DNA of 64,000 nucleotides from Linderina pennispora (GCF_002104995.1 NW_024468257.1:186001-250000); one strand, 5' to 3'. Counted from the first letter of the stretch, positions 10,712 to 21,103 are shown. Program-made: numbers and translations. The notes: generated by a model not told the origin, from the sequence alone.

Positions 10712-12217
10712 TTAAACGTACGGAGCATTCGCTATCCACTTGTTGATCATGTCGAGCGAGTTCACGGGCTGGTCGTACGGAACCATGTGTCCGGCACCAA
10801 ACACGCGCAGGAATGTGAAGTTCCCATGTGTGCGCACCTCGCCAGCACCCACACCGTCCACCGACCATAGCTCATCGCCGGCAGCGTTGAATGATTCCTT
10901 TCCAGGCCACTCGAGCTCCATCGACCACGCCTTGTTGCCGTACCAGTTGCATACGAAATCGGCATCGCCAGCATAGATAAGCACGCGGATGTTGTCGGCA
11001 AGAAGCGGCGGGATGTAATGGTGGAAGGGCTTGACCAGATCGCCGTTGAGTGAGAATCCATAGTTCACCTTCTCGGAGCATGACTCAAATTTCTTGACCT
11101 CCGCTCCAAGCGCCTTCTGCACACTAGCATCGTTCAGGTAGTTGTCGATATCCGTCATGATTGGGTAACACATGTCACCGCTCTTGCAGTCAAGGCGCAC
11201 GTCATAGGGGTTCTTTCCCGCTTCATAGTACTTTTCCTCAATATGATCGAGGCAGTACATCATAGCAGGCACACATGTCAGAGTTGTGCTCCACGCATAA
11301 CATGCCTTGATCAGTCGGGCGCATGTTGGGTAGGCTGCATCCATTGCGTCGCAGCTCTTCTGGTCCAGAACAGGCGGATAGGTTGAATTGCAAGCCATCT
11401 TCGAGTAGTACTTGTTTTGCACCAGCGAGTCAACGATGCCGTTTCCGATCCCAATAGAAGCCAGCGGCAGCACAATCTGCTCCTCCTCACTCACGGAAAG
11501 AAGGCTCAGCGACCGCTTGTTCTCCAGCTCCTTATTCGCCTCATGGATTGCCTTTGCCACAGCTGGGACATAGTGGCCGCCGTATGACTCGCCAAAAACA
11601 TGGAGCTCGCTGTTGGCATACTCGGGGAAGCTTTTGTAGAACAGCTGGAGCAAAGCGTTGACGTCCTTTCCGGCCGCAATAGAGTTGAACACGTCTGAGC
11701 CGTACGAGAAGCCAACATTGGTGGGCTGGTCAAGGAAGATGATGTGCGCACGATCGTTCCAACTAAACGGATTGTGGTCTGTGCCGTTGCCACCCTCACT
11801 GACACGGCACGGGCCAAGCTCCATCAGCAGACCGGTGAACGAACTGCAGCCAGGGCCACCGTTGAGCCACAAAATGAGCGGCGCATCTTCGCGCTTGACC
11901 TTGCGCGCTTCAAAGAACCAGAAGAAAAAGTGCTTGTCCTCGGCGGTGTCGAGGTACCCGCTGTACTGGTTGACGCTGGTATCACATAGACCCGGGTTCT
12001 TCACGCGCAGTCGATAGTTGGGGATCGCATCCATTGTGGACACTGTTGTCCACTGGCTCATGTCTACCATCGCTGGATTAGCCACACGGCCAGACGCCTT
12101 AGATGCTGCGGCGCCGTGATGGTGCTGGTTGAAAACATGCTGGTGAGACGGCGCAGCAGTGCATGCGGTGGCTAGGAGAAGCGCAGTGCTTAATAAAAGA
12201 CGAGTTATATTGACCAT
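10712..12217 (-). CDS. PRC1: serine carboxypeptidase, carboxypeptidase Y type
   Basis: Vacuolar (or secreted) S10-family serine carboxypeptidase that removes C-terminal residues from peptides. 501 residues starting with a signal peptide (MVNITRLLLSTALLLATACTA, cut near 20) and a short propeptide. Family blocks in order: WLNGGPGCSSFTGLL (substrate-binding), LDQPTNVGFSYG, the nucleophile motif GESYGGHYVP (Ser about 212), the Asp motif YAGDADFVCNWYGNKAW and the catalytic His in GAGHMVPYDQP near the end. Several N-x-S/T sites and paired cysteines fit a secreted glycoprotein. The gene symbol follows yeast CPY; whether it is the vacuolar CPY orthologue or a paralogue cannot be decided here. Confidence 0.93.
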   Translation of the reverse strand: MVNITRLLLSTALLLATACTAAPSHQHVFNQHHHGAAASKASGRVANPAMVDMSQWTTVSTMDAIPNYRLRVKNPGLCDTSVNQYSGYLDTAEDKHFFFWFFEARKVKREDAPLILWLNGGPGCSSFTGLLMELGPCRVSEGGNGTDHNPFSWNDRAHIIFLDQPTNVGFSYGSDVFNSIAAGKDVNALLQLFYKSFPEYANSELHVFGESYGGHYVPAVAKAIHEANKELENKRSLSLLSVSEEEQIVLPLASIGIGNGIVDSLVQNKYYSKMACNSTYPPVLDQKSCDAMDAAYPTCARLIKACYAWSTTLTCVPAMMYCLDHIEEKYYEAGKNPYDVRLDCKSGDMCYPIMTDIDNYLNDASVQKALGAEVKKFESCSEKVNYGFSLNGDLVKPFHHYIPPLLADNIRVLIYAGDADFVCNWYGNKAWSMELEWPGKESFNAAGDELWSVDGVGAGEVRTHGNFTFLRVFGAGHMVPYDQPVNSLDMINKWIANAPYV

Positions 12218-12259
12218 ACCACGAATAAGTACCTAGAAAGACAACTGTCCAAAGTAAAG

Positions 12260-12706
12260 ATGAGTGTGGTTCAGAAAGTCTTGGCGGCTGACCAAGAGTT
12301 GTTGTGGGCAATGAGTGATCGGCTCAAACACCATGGATTATCTGCTTATACGCCGCTGTTCCCACTTTCAAACCGGTTTGTACATCATGGTACTGTCAAG
12401 CAAACGCTTTCGGCTGATGTTGAACCTGTGAGAAAAAAAAAGATGATTGTCATTTTGCGTATGAACGGGAATGGGCCAATACTTGTGAAAGATAGTATTG
12501 CACGTGATTGGCAACCAGGGTATTTGTCACACCACACAATGCGGCCATATCCATGGTGGTTAAGAAAGAATCTACTATAGTACTGTTGCGCGCCCGATGC
12601 GGCTGTCCCTGACATCGACATGTCAGCCGAATCAGGTGACAGAAATCCAGGCGCCAACGAGACCCCCGCTACAGCCTACGATATGGAGGTAGAGTCTAGC
12701 CTCTGA
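12260..12706 (+). CDS. small unknown gene, with an in-frame TAG or an intron
   Basis: From ATG 12260 the frame runs 106 codons to a TAG at 12578-12580, and the same frame then continues for 41 codons to TGA 12704-12706. The second part is acidic and ends DMEVESSL, like a real C-terminus. A GTGAGA donor at 12428 and the TAG at 12580 would make a 153-bp in-frame intron, giving a 97-residue protein; without splicing the gene ends at 12580. The alternative is a nonsense mutation. No family is recognised. It sits only 42 bp from the CPY start (divergent) and is the last host gene before the AT-rich island, so decay next to the island is possible. Confidence 0.45.
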
Positions 12707-12842
12707 TAAGTTGCACAAATGGCAGTATTAAAAACTCCCCTGCGCAACTCGTCTATTCCCTTTTCTCTCTTTTCTTCAGTATTAAATATACATTTAAAAA
12801 CCCCTACACAGTCGACCGACACAACAGTACATTCATCATATA
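12707..12842. other. left junction of host DNA and AT-rich island
   Basis: Transition from GC-rich host DNA to AT-rich island. From 12,827 the sequence is the start of an inverted repeat matched at the far side of the island (ends about 41,278). No gene is seen. Confidence 0.6.
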
Positions 12843-13040
12843 CATTGAGTGGCAAAACTGAGTCACAAAAATGATGTTCATCAAAAAAAAAACTTGATTA
12901 ATATCTCAGATCAATCTGCAATACTCTTGGTAAAATTAATTCATAATCTATGCTATGCCCAACTCTAGCTCATATAGTTTCATACATACCACTCATCTAT
13001 TCATTGAGAAATTGGCTTTTTAAAAATATTTTTTATGACA
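12843..13040 (-). mobile_element. Tc1/mariner terminal fragment (left copy)
   Basis: Begins with the terminal repeat CATTGAGTGGCAAAACTGAG next to a TA. It is the reverse complement of 41,065-41,262, with only scattered differences. This is the 3'-terminal non-coding end of the same Tc1 family whose fuller copy lies at 41,278-42,859. It is interrupted on its inner side by HP1 module 1, or by the breakpoint beside it. Confidence 0.8.
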
Positions 13041-13042
13041 TA

Positions 13043-13439
13043 GGAGATTAGTCAGAAGTAGTTAGCTATTTAATAATTATTAATATTTTTATTACTTTCT
13101 TGTTCCGATGCCAAATATGGTGTTTCTATGAAACCCCCTTCAGCATCCTAAAAAATTTCAGTTGATACACAATTAATATGCTTCTACTGAGATAGAGGCT
13201 GCGTCCCGAGAAATCAACTGAAATTTTTCAGGATGCCGAAGGGGGTTTCGGAGAAGCGTCTTTTCTTATATTTTTGTTTATTAGTTAATCTAGTTGCTAA
13301 AATCTTTTTGGCCATCACTAAACATTCTGATTTTTAAAATATTTTTCAACTACTAGTAATTGATTTGTTATTTAATACTTGGTTATTCTGATACAAGATA
13401 TTAAGTTTCTTTAAACTTTCTTATTTGTGAATGGCCTCC
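13043..13439 (+). repeat. HP1 module 1, solo, chimeric, TSD ATA
   Basis: 397-bp hairpin module running GGAGATTAGTCAG to GTGAATGGCCTCC, flanked on both sides by ATA (13,040-13,042 and 13,440-13,442). The left half is of the HP1b type (GATGCCAAATATGG arm) and the right half of the HP1 type (GGAGAAGCGTC), so it looks like a recombinant within the hairpin. The left arm has decayed slightly. Confidence 0.85.
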
Positions 13440-13641
13440 ATAGGTATGTAATCAAGGTATGTTTTATATCATCATATATACACTGATCCGTATGTCACAT
13501 CCCCTTCTACTAAGGAAGCAATAGCCTTAGCTGTATAGAGATACACTACTCTAAACTCAGAATCTACTTTTTCTGATTATCTTAGAATCTAGGTTTCTTC
13601 CTAATATTCAATGAATAGAGTATATTCACAGAATAGAGTAT
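13440..13641. repeat. inner segment of inverted duplication, left arm
   Basis: By eye identical to the reverse complement of about 40,168-40,373. It holds no gene. Its last three bases TAT are the target duplication of element E1. Confidence 0.85.
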
Positions 13642-14037
13642 GGAGGTCATTCACAATCACTAAACTAAGTAAAAAATAATTAGAAATTGTAAAACTTTTT
13701 GTTCTTTTGTTTTTTTTGAACTTCTCCGAAACCCCCTTCGGCATCCTGAAAAATTTCAGTTGATACACAATTAATATGCTTCTACTGAGATACAGGCTGG
13801 GTCACAAGAAATCAACTGAAATTTTTCAGGATGCCGAAGGGGGTTTCGGAGAAGCGTCTGTTCTTATATTTTTATTTATTAGTTAATCTAGTTGCTAAAA
13901 TCTTTTTGGCCATCACTAAACATTCTGATTTTTAAAATATTTTTCAACTACTAGTAATTGATTTGTTATTTAATACTTGGTTATTCTGATACAAGATATT
14001 AAGTTTCTTTAAACTTTCTTATTTGTGAATGGCCTCC
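13642..14037 (+). repeat. HP1 module 2, left terminal repeat of E1
   Basis: 396 bp, GGAGGTCATTCAC to GTGAATGGCCTCC. A perfect 44-bp hairpin arm pair (CTTCTCCGAAACCCCCTTCG... and its complement) surrounds a 46-base loop. Its last nine bases are ATGGCCTCC, the first three codons of gene A. Confidence 0.9.
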
Positions 14038-14985
14038 TTAAGAGTACATCTTAACTCCCTTTTGGGACTTGAGTTAAAGAATAGAGATAATATGCCTGAT
14101 ATATCTGATGCAAGATATACTAGTAATGGCATTGAACAGCAAGGATTTGTTCAGCAATCTGATATCTTTATGGATTCATGTGTTGTTGAGATTCCTGACT
14201 CATATACTCTAATGGATCAACTTCACAATATTACTCCTTTTGATAGATTGCATAGAGTATTTGGTGATGGTTATAGTTTTAAATACATAAGATGCAGCAC
14301 AAGTGTGACAAATGGTAATGTCTCTGTGTATAAAGTATCTGCTCCAAATGTTGCAATAGCTGATCCTGCACTAACTGATATCTTTCTTAGGATGCATCAA
14401 GAACATGTATTTCTTCAAAACTATGATATTACTATGGATTGTCTAAATATTTCTTCTAGAGCTATTGTTAAGGAATTTCTTCTTGATAATGGAATCAGTA
14501 GCAAAGATATTCTTGATGATGAAAATAAAGTTGGAGCAAACTGTATTAGCTGGTTTACTGAAGAAGATGAGATAAGAATAAGGAACAAGTTGTATAATAA
14601 ATTTGTTCAACTCTTAGAAAGTGGTGAAGTTCGCAATCAACTTACTTCTAAGCTATCAGAGCTAGTGATGCCAACTTCTCAACAGTTTGGTGAAACACTT
14701 GTTGCTTGTAGGAATGAAGGATTAATGAGACTTGAGCTTACTGTTCACTCTCCTGAGTTGAAGGAAGTAGAATGGAACACAAACTTAATTGTCAATACTC
14801 TTGAGTTTCTTCATAACTGCAGGACATTTGCAACATCTTATGAAAAGCAATGGATGGCACTAGTTGATCAGATTCATAACAAACATACATTGTGTATTTA
14901 CTTCCATAAAGAACATTCTCTTGGTTACTGCCATTGGTTCAATAAAACAACTAAGGAGATCAGTCAGAAATGGTTAGCTATTTAA
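14029..14985 (+). pseudogene. gene A, 3'-truncated by nested E1b
   Basis: Starts MASLRVHLNS with the ATG inside the terminal HP1. It is near-identical to the intact A at 24,160 for about 308 codons (to NKTTK), then runs into the end of an HP1b module (EISQKWLAI) and stops. The missing C-terminal ~240 residues and the neighbouring gene C were lost when E1b landed here with a deletion. Probably non-functional. Confidence 0.8.
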
Positions 14986-15352
14986 TAATTATTAATATTT
15001 TTTATTGTTTTCTTGTTCAGATGCCAAATATGGTGCTTCTACGAAACCCCCTTCGGCATCCTGAAAAATTTCAGTTGATTTCTCGGGACGCAGCCTGTAT
15101 CTCAGTAGAAGCATATTAATTGTGTATCAACTGAAATTTTTCAGGATGCCGAAGGGGGTTTCGTAGAAGCACCATATTTGGCATCTTTGTTTGTTTGTTA
15201 ATCTAGTTGCTAGAATCTTTTTGGCCATTGCTAAACATTCTGTTTTTTAAAATATTTATCTACTGTTAGTAATTGATTTCTTATTTGTTAATTGGTTATT
15301 CTGTTAACAGATATTTAGTTTCTTTAAACTTTTATATTTATGAATGGCCTCC
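14955..15352 (+). repeat. HP1b module 3, left terminal repeat of E1b, loop flipped
   Basis: 398 bp, GGAGATCAGTCAG to TATGAATGGCCTCC. The arms are 60 bp and perfect (GATGCCAAATATGGTGCTTC...). The loop reads GGGACGCAGCCTG, the reverse of the loop in modules 1, 2 and 5, while the flanks are in the usual order. It supplies the ATG of the next gene A. Confidence 0.88.
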
Positions 15353-17387
15353 TTAAGAGTACATCTTAACTCCCTTTTGGGACTTGAGTTGAAGAATAGA
15401 GATAATATGCCTGATATATCTGATGCAAGATATACTAGTAATGGCATTGAACAGCAAGGATTTATTCAGCATTCTGATATGGAGGCCATTCACAAATATA
15501 AATAGTTAAAGAAACTAAATAACTATTATCAGAATAACCAATTAACAAATAAGAAATCAATTACTAGCAGTAGATAAATATTTTAAAATACAGAATGTTT
15601 AGTAGTGGCCAAAAAGATTCTAGCAACTAGATTAACAAATAAACAAAGATGCCAAATATGGTGCTTCTACGAAACCCCCTTCGGCATCCTGAAAAATTTC
15701 AGTTGATTTCTTGGGACACAGCCTCTATCTCAGTAGAAGCATATTAATTGTGTATCAACTGAAATTTTTCAGGATGCCGAAGGGGGTTTCGTAGAAGCAC
15801 CATATTTGGCATCAGAACAAGAAAACAATAAAAATATTAATAATTATGAAATAGCTAACCAATTCTGACTGATCTCCTATCTTTATGGATTCATGTGTTG
15901 TTGAGATACCTGAATCATATGCTCTTATAGATCAGATTAACAATATTACTCCTTTTGATAGATTGCATAGAGTTTTTGGTGATGGATACAGATTTAAGTA
16001 TATGAAGTGCATGGTAAGTGTGAGAAATGGTAAAGTCTCTGTTTACAAAGTATCTGCTCCAAATGTTGCAATAGCTGATCCTGCACTAACTGATATCTTT
16101 CTTAGGATGCATCAGGAACATGTATTTCTTCTAAACTATGATATTACAATGGATTGTCTAAACATATCTTCTAGGGCTGTGATTAAGGAATTTCTTCTTG
16201 ATACTGGAATCAGTAGCAATGATATTCTTGATGATGAAGATAAAGTTGGAGCAAACTGTATTAGCTGGTTTACTGATGAAGATGAAATAAGAATTAGGAA
16301 CAAGTTGTACAATAAATTTGTTCAACTTCTAGAAAGTGGTGAGGTTCGCAATCAACTTACTTCTAAGCTATCAGAGCTAGTAATGCCAACTTCTCAGCAA
16401 TTTGGTGAAACACTTGTTGCTTGTAGGAATGAAGGATTAATGAGGCTTGAGCTTACTGTTCACTCTCCTGAGTTGAAAGAAGTAGAATGGAACACAAACT
16501 TAATTGCTAGTACACTGGAGTTTCTTAGTGATTGTAGGACATTTGCAACATCTTATGAAAAGCAATGGATGGCACTAGTTGATCAGATTCATAACAAACA
16601 TACATTGTGTATTTACTTTCATAAAGAACATGCTCTTGCTTACTGCCATTGGTTCAATAGGATAACTAAGAAGAAACAAGGAATAGCTAAAAAGTTGAAA
16701 GAGAATGAAGATATGATGACTGTTGTTTCTAATCTTACATTTAATGGACACCCAACTCTTCTTCTTACATATGCTACCAGTAGTGGTCCTCTTGAATCTG
16801 AAGTTGTTCTGAGAAGAGATATCACAAACATCACTATTGTTCCTAGTCAGAAAAATTCTTTCTGGCCTGTTGTTTCAAGAGAAAGGCAACAACACACATT
16901 TGCTGAAATGGGACTTGTTAACTATCGTGGAATGCATATTGATTGGTTAACAGCTCAGCAAGCAAGAGAGAAAGTTTGTCTCTCAACTCTCTCAAGTATT
17001 AGTGAGGATACCGATGACCTAGGAATAGATAATCTTATTGCTGATATTAGCAACATTGAACTTGATGATCTAGAACCCACATATATAAGAGAAAATACTG
17101 ATCTTAGGCCAGCTAGATATAAAGTTGCTTATAACATACTTCATGTTGGAGATGAGTTCCTAGTTAGTCATTATTTCTTATATACTTTTAGAGGGTTGCT
17201 ATTCTATTATCTAGATATCTATATGATTCACAATGAAGTAGTTAGCAGTACTCACACTCATATCAAAATACAAGCAAGTAGTCCATTTGGAGAATATATT
17301 GCTTCTATTATTGGTGAACCAAGTCAAGAAGTGGTACTTAAAGTAACTAGAATTCATAATCGTATTATCCATACTGAGAGGATCTAG
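15344..17387 (+). pseudogene. gene A of E1b, interrupted by a solo HP1b module
   Basis: The frame begins at 15,344 (ATG in HP1b module 3), runs to 15,480, is broken by the module at 15,481-15,877 plus a TAT duplication, and resumes at 15,881 to the TAG at 17,387. Removing the insertion restores 1,644 bases, exactly the length of the intact A at 24,160 (547 aa). So the gene was intact until the solo module landed. A downstream ATG at 15,885 would give a 500-residue N-truncated product. The conserved blocks NYDITMDC, CISWFT, NKLYNKF, RLELTVHS and YCHWFN are all present. Confidence 0.85.
15481..15877 (-). repeat. HP1b module 4, solo insertion inside gene A, TSD TAT
   Basis: 397-bp module in reverse orientation (GGAGGCCATTCAC to GACTGATCTCC). 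TAT is duplicated at 15,478-15,480 and 15,878-15,880; intact copies of A read TGATATCTT at this point, which proves the duplication. Confidence 0.92.
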
Positions 17388-17389
17388 TT

Positions 17390-17644
17390 TTAAAATGGGC
17401 AGTTAGCAACCATTACCTCCATATCTGCACAACTGTAGTTGCATACATCAAACACATGCTTAATACTAACACCCCTATCTTCTGAAACATTCCTGATCCA
17501 AGCTCTGATATATACTGTTAATTTTCTGCTCATATTGAAATTTTTGCTAAGTAGTTGGACTAGCTTTTCTCTCTCTTCCTCATCTAGCTCAGCAAGTCGA
17601 GTGTTGAAGAATTTGTAGAATGGGCCCATTGCAATAAATGACAA
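17390..17644 (-). CDS. gene C, 84-aa helical protein
   Basis: Small gene convergent with A (stop codons two bases apart) and divergent from B. It starts MSFIAMGPFYKFF; Met 6 (17,629) may be the true start since the family-2 homologues begin MGSF or MPSF. The core pattern is F-x2-F...L-x-EEER(E/D)x-L(V/T)xLL...FNMS...(I/V)RxWI...V(K/E)H(V/I)(F/Y)(D/E)VC...MExMVA...F. It is predicted mostly helical, without membrane span or signal peptide. Function unknown; conservation across divergent families and fixed position argue that it is a real protein of the element. Confidence 0.75.
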   Translation of the reverse strand: MSFIAMGPFYKFFNTRLAELDEEEREKLVQLLSKNFNMSRKLTVYIRAWIRNVSEDRGVSIKHVFDVCNYSCADMEVMVANCPF

Positions 17645-17669
17645 CTTTTAAATTTATGAGTGCCTCACA

Positions 17670-18899
17670 ATGATGAATCATCAATTACAAGAACTCAGAG
17701 AAAAGGAGTATCACAAACTGTACACAAACAAATGGAAGTTTCTGAATGATGACTGGGTAATTCTAAAACATACAAAATATCACAGAAGTGAAGTTCGTGA
17801 AGTAAGAGAAATTAAACTAATAAAGGACACACTTCTTAAACATCTAGGGATGATTCCTGTTTTCTTCTTTCTGAATGTTTTGTTTGGTTGCACTCATTAT
17901 CCATGTCCTTATAGAAGTGTAGAGAAAGGACTGCTCATCATATACCAACTTGTAGAAGGATTGTCTATCAATGAAATGGAAAGATTCATTCCTAGGAGTA
18001 GCTATCAAGCTATTCACAATATGTTCTATATTTCTGAAATGAAAGATTTGAATAAGAAGCTAACATACTATCTGCAAACAATGTTTTCAACTCCAGAACT
18101 ACGAGTCTTTGCAGCAAAGATACAGAATCCTCAAGGGTTTAAACATGTAACACTAATGTTAGATGGCCATGACTCCAGAGCACTACACAATGGAGCATAT
18201 AAACCAGATCTCTATTCATTCAAATTGAAAAAATCAGGATATCGCACACAACTATGCATTGATGTGAATGGAATGGTTCTACTTGTTTCACCAACTGAAG
18301 ACTGTAGAGATCACCCAGACTCAAGAATGATTAAGAACATGGGGTTGCTGAAGAATATATCACCTATTGATTGCATTGTGCTTGATGGTGGCTATCCACA
18401 AAGTATTTTGGAAGAGATGACTGAGGAAGAAGAGCAGGATACTTTTGGACTGCATAACTTTTGTTTACCAGTAAGAAAGCAGAGAGGAACAGGCTTATCA
18501 GAAACAGAAGCTGAATACAATTCCCATCTTGGATCATTCCGTTCAATGGTAGAAAATACATTTGGAGAACTAGGCAATACATTCAAAAGGCTGTCAAACA
18601 GGGAGATTGTTAGAGTAAAGAATAGGAATGTTTACAATGTGCAAATGAAGTTATGCTGCTTACTCTATAATATGAAGAAGATACTAGCAAACAGTGATGT
18701 ACATATTGATCATCATCACTCACTCTGGGTTATGAGCAACTTTGATTACCCTGATACACATGATAAGTCAACACAAGTAGAACCAATACATACTTTGCCC
18801 CAAAAAGCAGAGTTAGAAGCATCTATTGTTGAAATTCAAAATCGATTCCTTCAATCTAAAATTGATGATACATATGATTGCTTGGTGCATATTGATTAA
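17670..18899 (+). CDS. gene B, DDE transposase (PIF/Harbinger-IS5-like)
   Basis: 409 residues (second Met at 17,673). Catalytic acidic residues fit a DDE_Tnp_4-like nuclease: Asp in LMLDGHDS (~164), Asp in CIVLDGGYP (~238) and Glu in SMVENTFGEL (~294), with LYSFKLKKSGYRTQ between. The N-terminal ~100 residues are helical and basic and include PVFFFLNVLFG and the SINEMERF motif, likely DNA-binding. This copy has no stop or frameshift. It lies divergent from C across a gap of about 25-45 bp. Confidence 0.85.
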   Translation: MMNHQLQELREKEYHKLYTNKWKFLNDDWVILKHTKYHRSEVREVREIKLIKDTLLKHLGMIPVFFFLNVLFGCTHYPCPYRSVEKGLLIIYQLVEGLSINEMERFIPRSSYQAIHNMFYISEMKDLNKKLTYYLQTMFSTPELRVFAAKIQNPQGFKHVTLMLDGHDSRALHNGAYKPDLYSFKLKKSGYRTQLCIDVNGMVLLVSPTEDCRDHPDSRMIKNMGLLKNISPIDCIVLDGGYPQSILEEMTEEEEQDTFGLHNFCLPVRKQRGTGLSETEAEYNSHLGSFRSMVENTFGELGNTFKRLSNREIVRVKNRNVYNVQMKLCCLLYNMKKILANSDVHIDHHHSLWVMSNFDYPDTHDKSTQVEPIHTLPQKAELEASIVEIQNRFLQSKIDDTYDCLVHID

Positions 18900-19190
18900 T
18901 TACAGATGGAGTATTAATGACTTGATGACTTGAATTTGATGTTTTAAAATGGCACAGTTTGATTCTTTCTAAAAATGATTCTATATATATTTGCTTGGTG
19001 CATATCTATTAATTACAGATGGGATTCTAACAACTTGATGAATTTATTATGATTTTTTAAAATGGCATAGTTTGATTCTTTTTAAAATTGATGATATATA
19101 TGATTACTTGGTATTAGATAAATAGTTATAAATAGGATGATAACGACTTGATGACTTGAACATGATGTTTTAAAATGGAACCTTTTGATT
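18856..19190 (+). repeat. three degenerate ~112-bp tandem repeats at the 3' end of gene B
   Basis: The last codons of B plus its downstream sequence (AAAATTGATGA...TTTTAAAATGG...) recur twice more in tandem with decay. The same tail, in two or more copies, closes E1 (22,430-22,676) and E2 (32,540-32,796). Each unit contains a TTTTAAAATGG motif, which also follows the stop of gene C. Confidence 0.75.
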
Positions 19191-19206
19191 AAATCTAATT
19201 CTATAA

Positions 19207-19603
19207 GGAGATCAGTCAGAAATGGTTAGCTATTTAATAATTATTAATATTTTTATTGTTTTCTTGTTCAGATGCCAAATATGGTGCTTCTACGAAACCC
19301 CCTTCGGCATCCTGAAAAATTTCAGTTGATACACAATTAATATGCTTCTACTGAGATACAGGCTGCGTCCCGAGAAATCAACTGAAATTTTTCAGGATGC
19401 CGAAGGGGGTTTCGTAGAAGCACCATATTTGGCATCTTTGTTTGTTTGTTAATCTAGTTGCTAGAATCTTTTTGGCCATTGCTAAACATTCTGTTTTTTA
19501 AAATATTTATCTACTGTTAGTAATTGATTTCTTATTTGTTAATTGGTTATTCTGTTAACAGATATTTAGTTTCTTTAAACTTTTATATTTATGAATGGCC
19601 TCC
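19207..19603 (+). repeat. HP1b module 5, right terminal repeat of E1b
   Basis: 397 bp, loop in the common orientation (ATACACAATTAATATGC). Its right end abuts ATTATAATAAATGAC, which in E2 lies in the C/B intergenic spacer. So the E1b insertion removed gene C and the end of A of the recipient element. Confidence 0.88.
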
Positions 19604-19648
19604 ATTATAATAAATGACAACTTTTAAATTTATTAGTACATCGCACAG

Positions 19649-20878
19649 ATGAATCATCAATTACAAGAACTCAGAGAAAAGGAATATCATAAGCTCTACA
19701 CAAATAAGTGGAAATTTCTGAATGATGACTGGGTAGTTCTTAAGCATACAAAATATCACAGAAGTGAAGTTCGTGAAGTAAGAGAAATCAAACTTATAAA
19801 AGATACACTTCTTAAACATCTAGGGATGATTCCTGTTTTCTTCTTTCTGAATGTTTTGTTTGGCTGCACTCATTATCCATGTCCTTACAGAAGTATAGAA
19901 AAAGGATTGCTTATCTTATACCAACTTGTAGAAGGATTGTCAATCAATGAAATGGAAAGATTCCTTCCAAGAAGTAGCTATCAAGTTATTCACAATATGT
20001 TCTACATTTCAGAAATGCAAGATTTGAATAAGAAGCTGATATTCTATCTGCAAACAATGTTTTCTACTCCAGAGCTACGACTACTTGCAGCAAAGATGCA
20101 GAATCCTCATGGGTTTAAACATGTAACACTAATGTTAGATGGCCATGACTCAAGAGCACTACATAATGGAGCATACAAACCAGGACTTTATTCCTTCAAG
20201 TTGAAGAAATCAGGATATCGTACACAAGTTTGCATTGATATAAATGGAATGGTTCTACTTGTTTCACCAACAGAAGACTGTAGAGATAATCCAGATTCAA
20301 GAATGATTAAAAACATGGGATTATTAAAGAGGATATCCCCTATAGATTGTATTGTGCTTGATGGTGGCTATCCACAGAGTGTTCTTCAAGAGATGACAGA
20401 AGAAGAAGAGCAGGAGGACTTTGGAATGCATAACTTTTGTTTGCCAATTAGAAAGCAGAGAGGGGTAAACTTACTAGAAGCAGAAGTAGAGTACAATTCC
20501 CATCTTGGATCATTCCGTTCAATGGTAGAAAACACATTTGGAGAACTAGGAACAACATTCAAAAGGTTGTCAAATAAGGAGATTGTTCGAGTAAAGAATA
20601 AGAATGTTTACAATGTGCAAATGAAACTGTGCTGTGTATTATATAATATGAAGAAAATACTAGCAAACAGTGATGTGCAAGTAGAACATCATCATACTCT
20701 CTGGGTTATGACAAACTTTGACTATCCTGAATCACACAATGAAAGATCAACACAAATGGAACCAACATATACTTTACCTCAAAAGGTTGAGTTTGAAGCA
20801 TCAATGGTTGAACTACAAAATAGATTTCTACAATCTAAAATTGATGACAACTATGACTGCTTTGTAGATATGGGGTAA
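19649..20878 (+). CDS. gene B of E1, DDE transposase
   Basis: 409 residues, near-identical to the copy at 26,089 and closely related to that at 17,670. The same three acidic residues are present (LMLDGHDS, CIVLDGGYP, MVENTFGEL). Its own gene C and most of its gene A were lost to the E1b insertion, so the open frame survives without its usual partners upstream. No nonsense changes are seen. Confidence 0.85.
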   Translation: MNHQLQELREKEYHKLYTNKWKFLNDDWVVLKHTKYHRSEVREVREIKLIKDTLLKHLGMIPVFFFLNVLFGCTHYPCPYRSIEKGLLILYQLVEGLSINEMERFLPRSSYQVIHNMFYISEMQDLNKKLIFYLQTMFSTPELRLLAAKMQNPHGFKHVTLMLDGHDSRALHNGAYKPGLYSFKLKKSGYRTQVCIDINGMVLLVSPTEDCRDNPDSRMIKNMGLLKRISPIDCIVLDGGYPQSVLQEMTEEEEQEDFGMHNFCLPIRKQRGVNLLEAEVEYNSHLGSFRSMVENTFGELGTTFKRLSNKEIVRVKNKNVYNVQMKLCCVLYNMKKILANSDVQVEHHHTLWVMTNFDYPESHNERSTQMEPTYTLPQKVEFEASMVELQNRFLQSKIDDNYDCFVDMG

Positions 20879-20942
20879 CAACAGATATGATGCTAGCTAC
20901 TTGATTTTAAAATAGCTAGTTCTTATCAATATTGTTCAATAT

Positions 20943-21103
20943 GGAGGGTATTCACAACTGCTAAATTTGTAAAAGATAGTTAGAACTTTTAAAACTTTAT
21001 TATCTAATGCACATTCTACTCCTTCTCTTGTAATTCTTATAATTGATTGTTCATGGGTGGTAAGATAAGATAGACAACTCTGGTTCATTATCAATTTTAG
21101 AAA
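20943..21103. repeat. HP1 left-end fragment plus antisense tip of a family-2 gene B
   Basis: GGAGGGTATTCACAACTGC and the next ~60 bases resemble the left end of HP1. After it, sequence matching the reversed start of B' (TCTCTTGTAATTCTTATAATTG) leads to the ATG of a C' gene. It marks an old junction between a family-1 and a family-2 element. Confidence 0.6.

Larger units (their letters stand above)
14955..19603 (+). mobile_element. E1b: nested element HP1b-A-C-B-HP1b
   Basis: Flanked by HP1b modules 3 and 5 in direct orientation. It contains gene A (split by a solo HP1b), gene C on the opposite strand, gene B and a three-copy tail repeat. Without the 400-bp solo insertion the length is about 4.25 kb, close to the 4.14 kb of E3. 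The flanks (TAA left, ATT right) do not match, because A and C of the host element were deleted between them. Confidence 0.75.
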
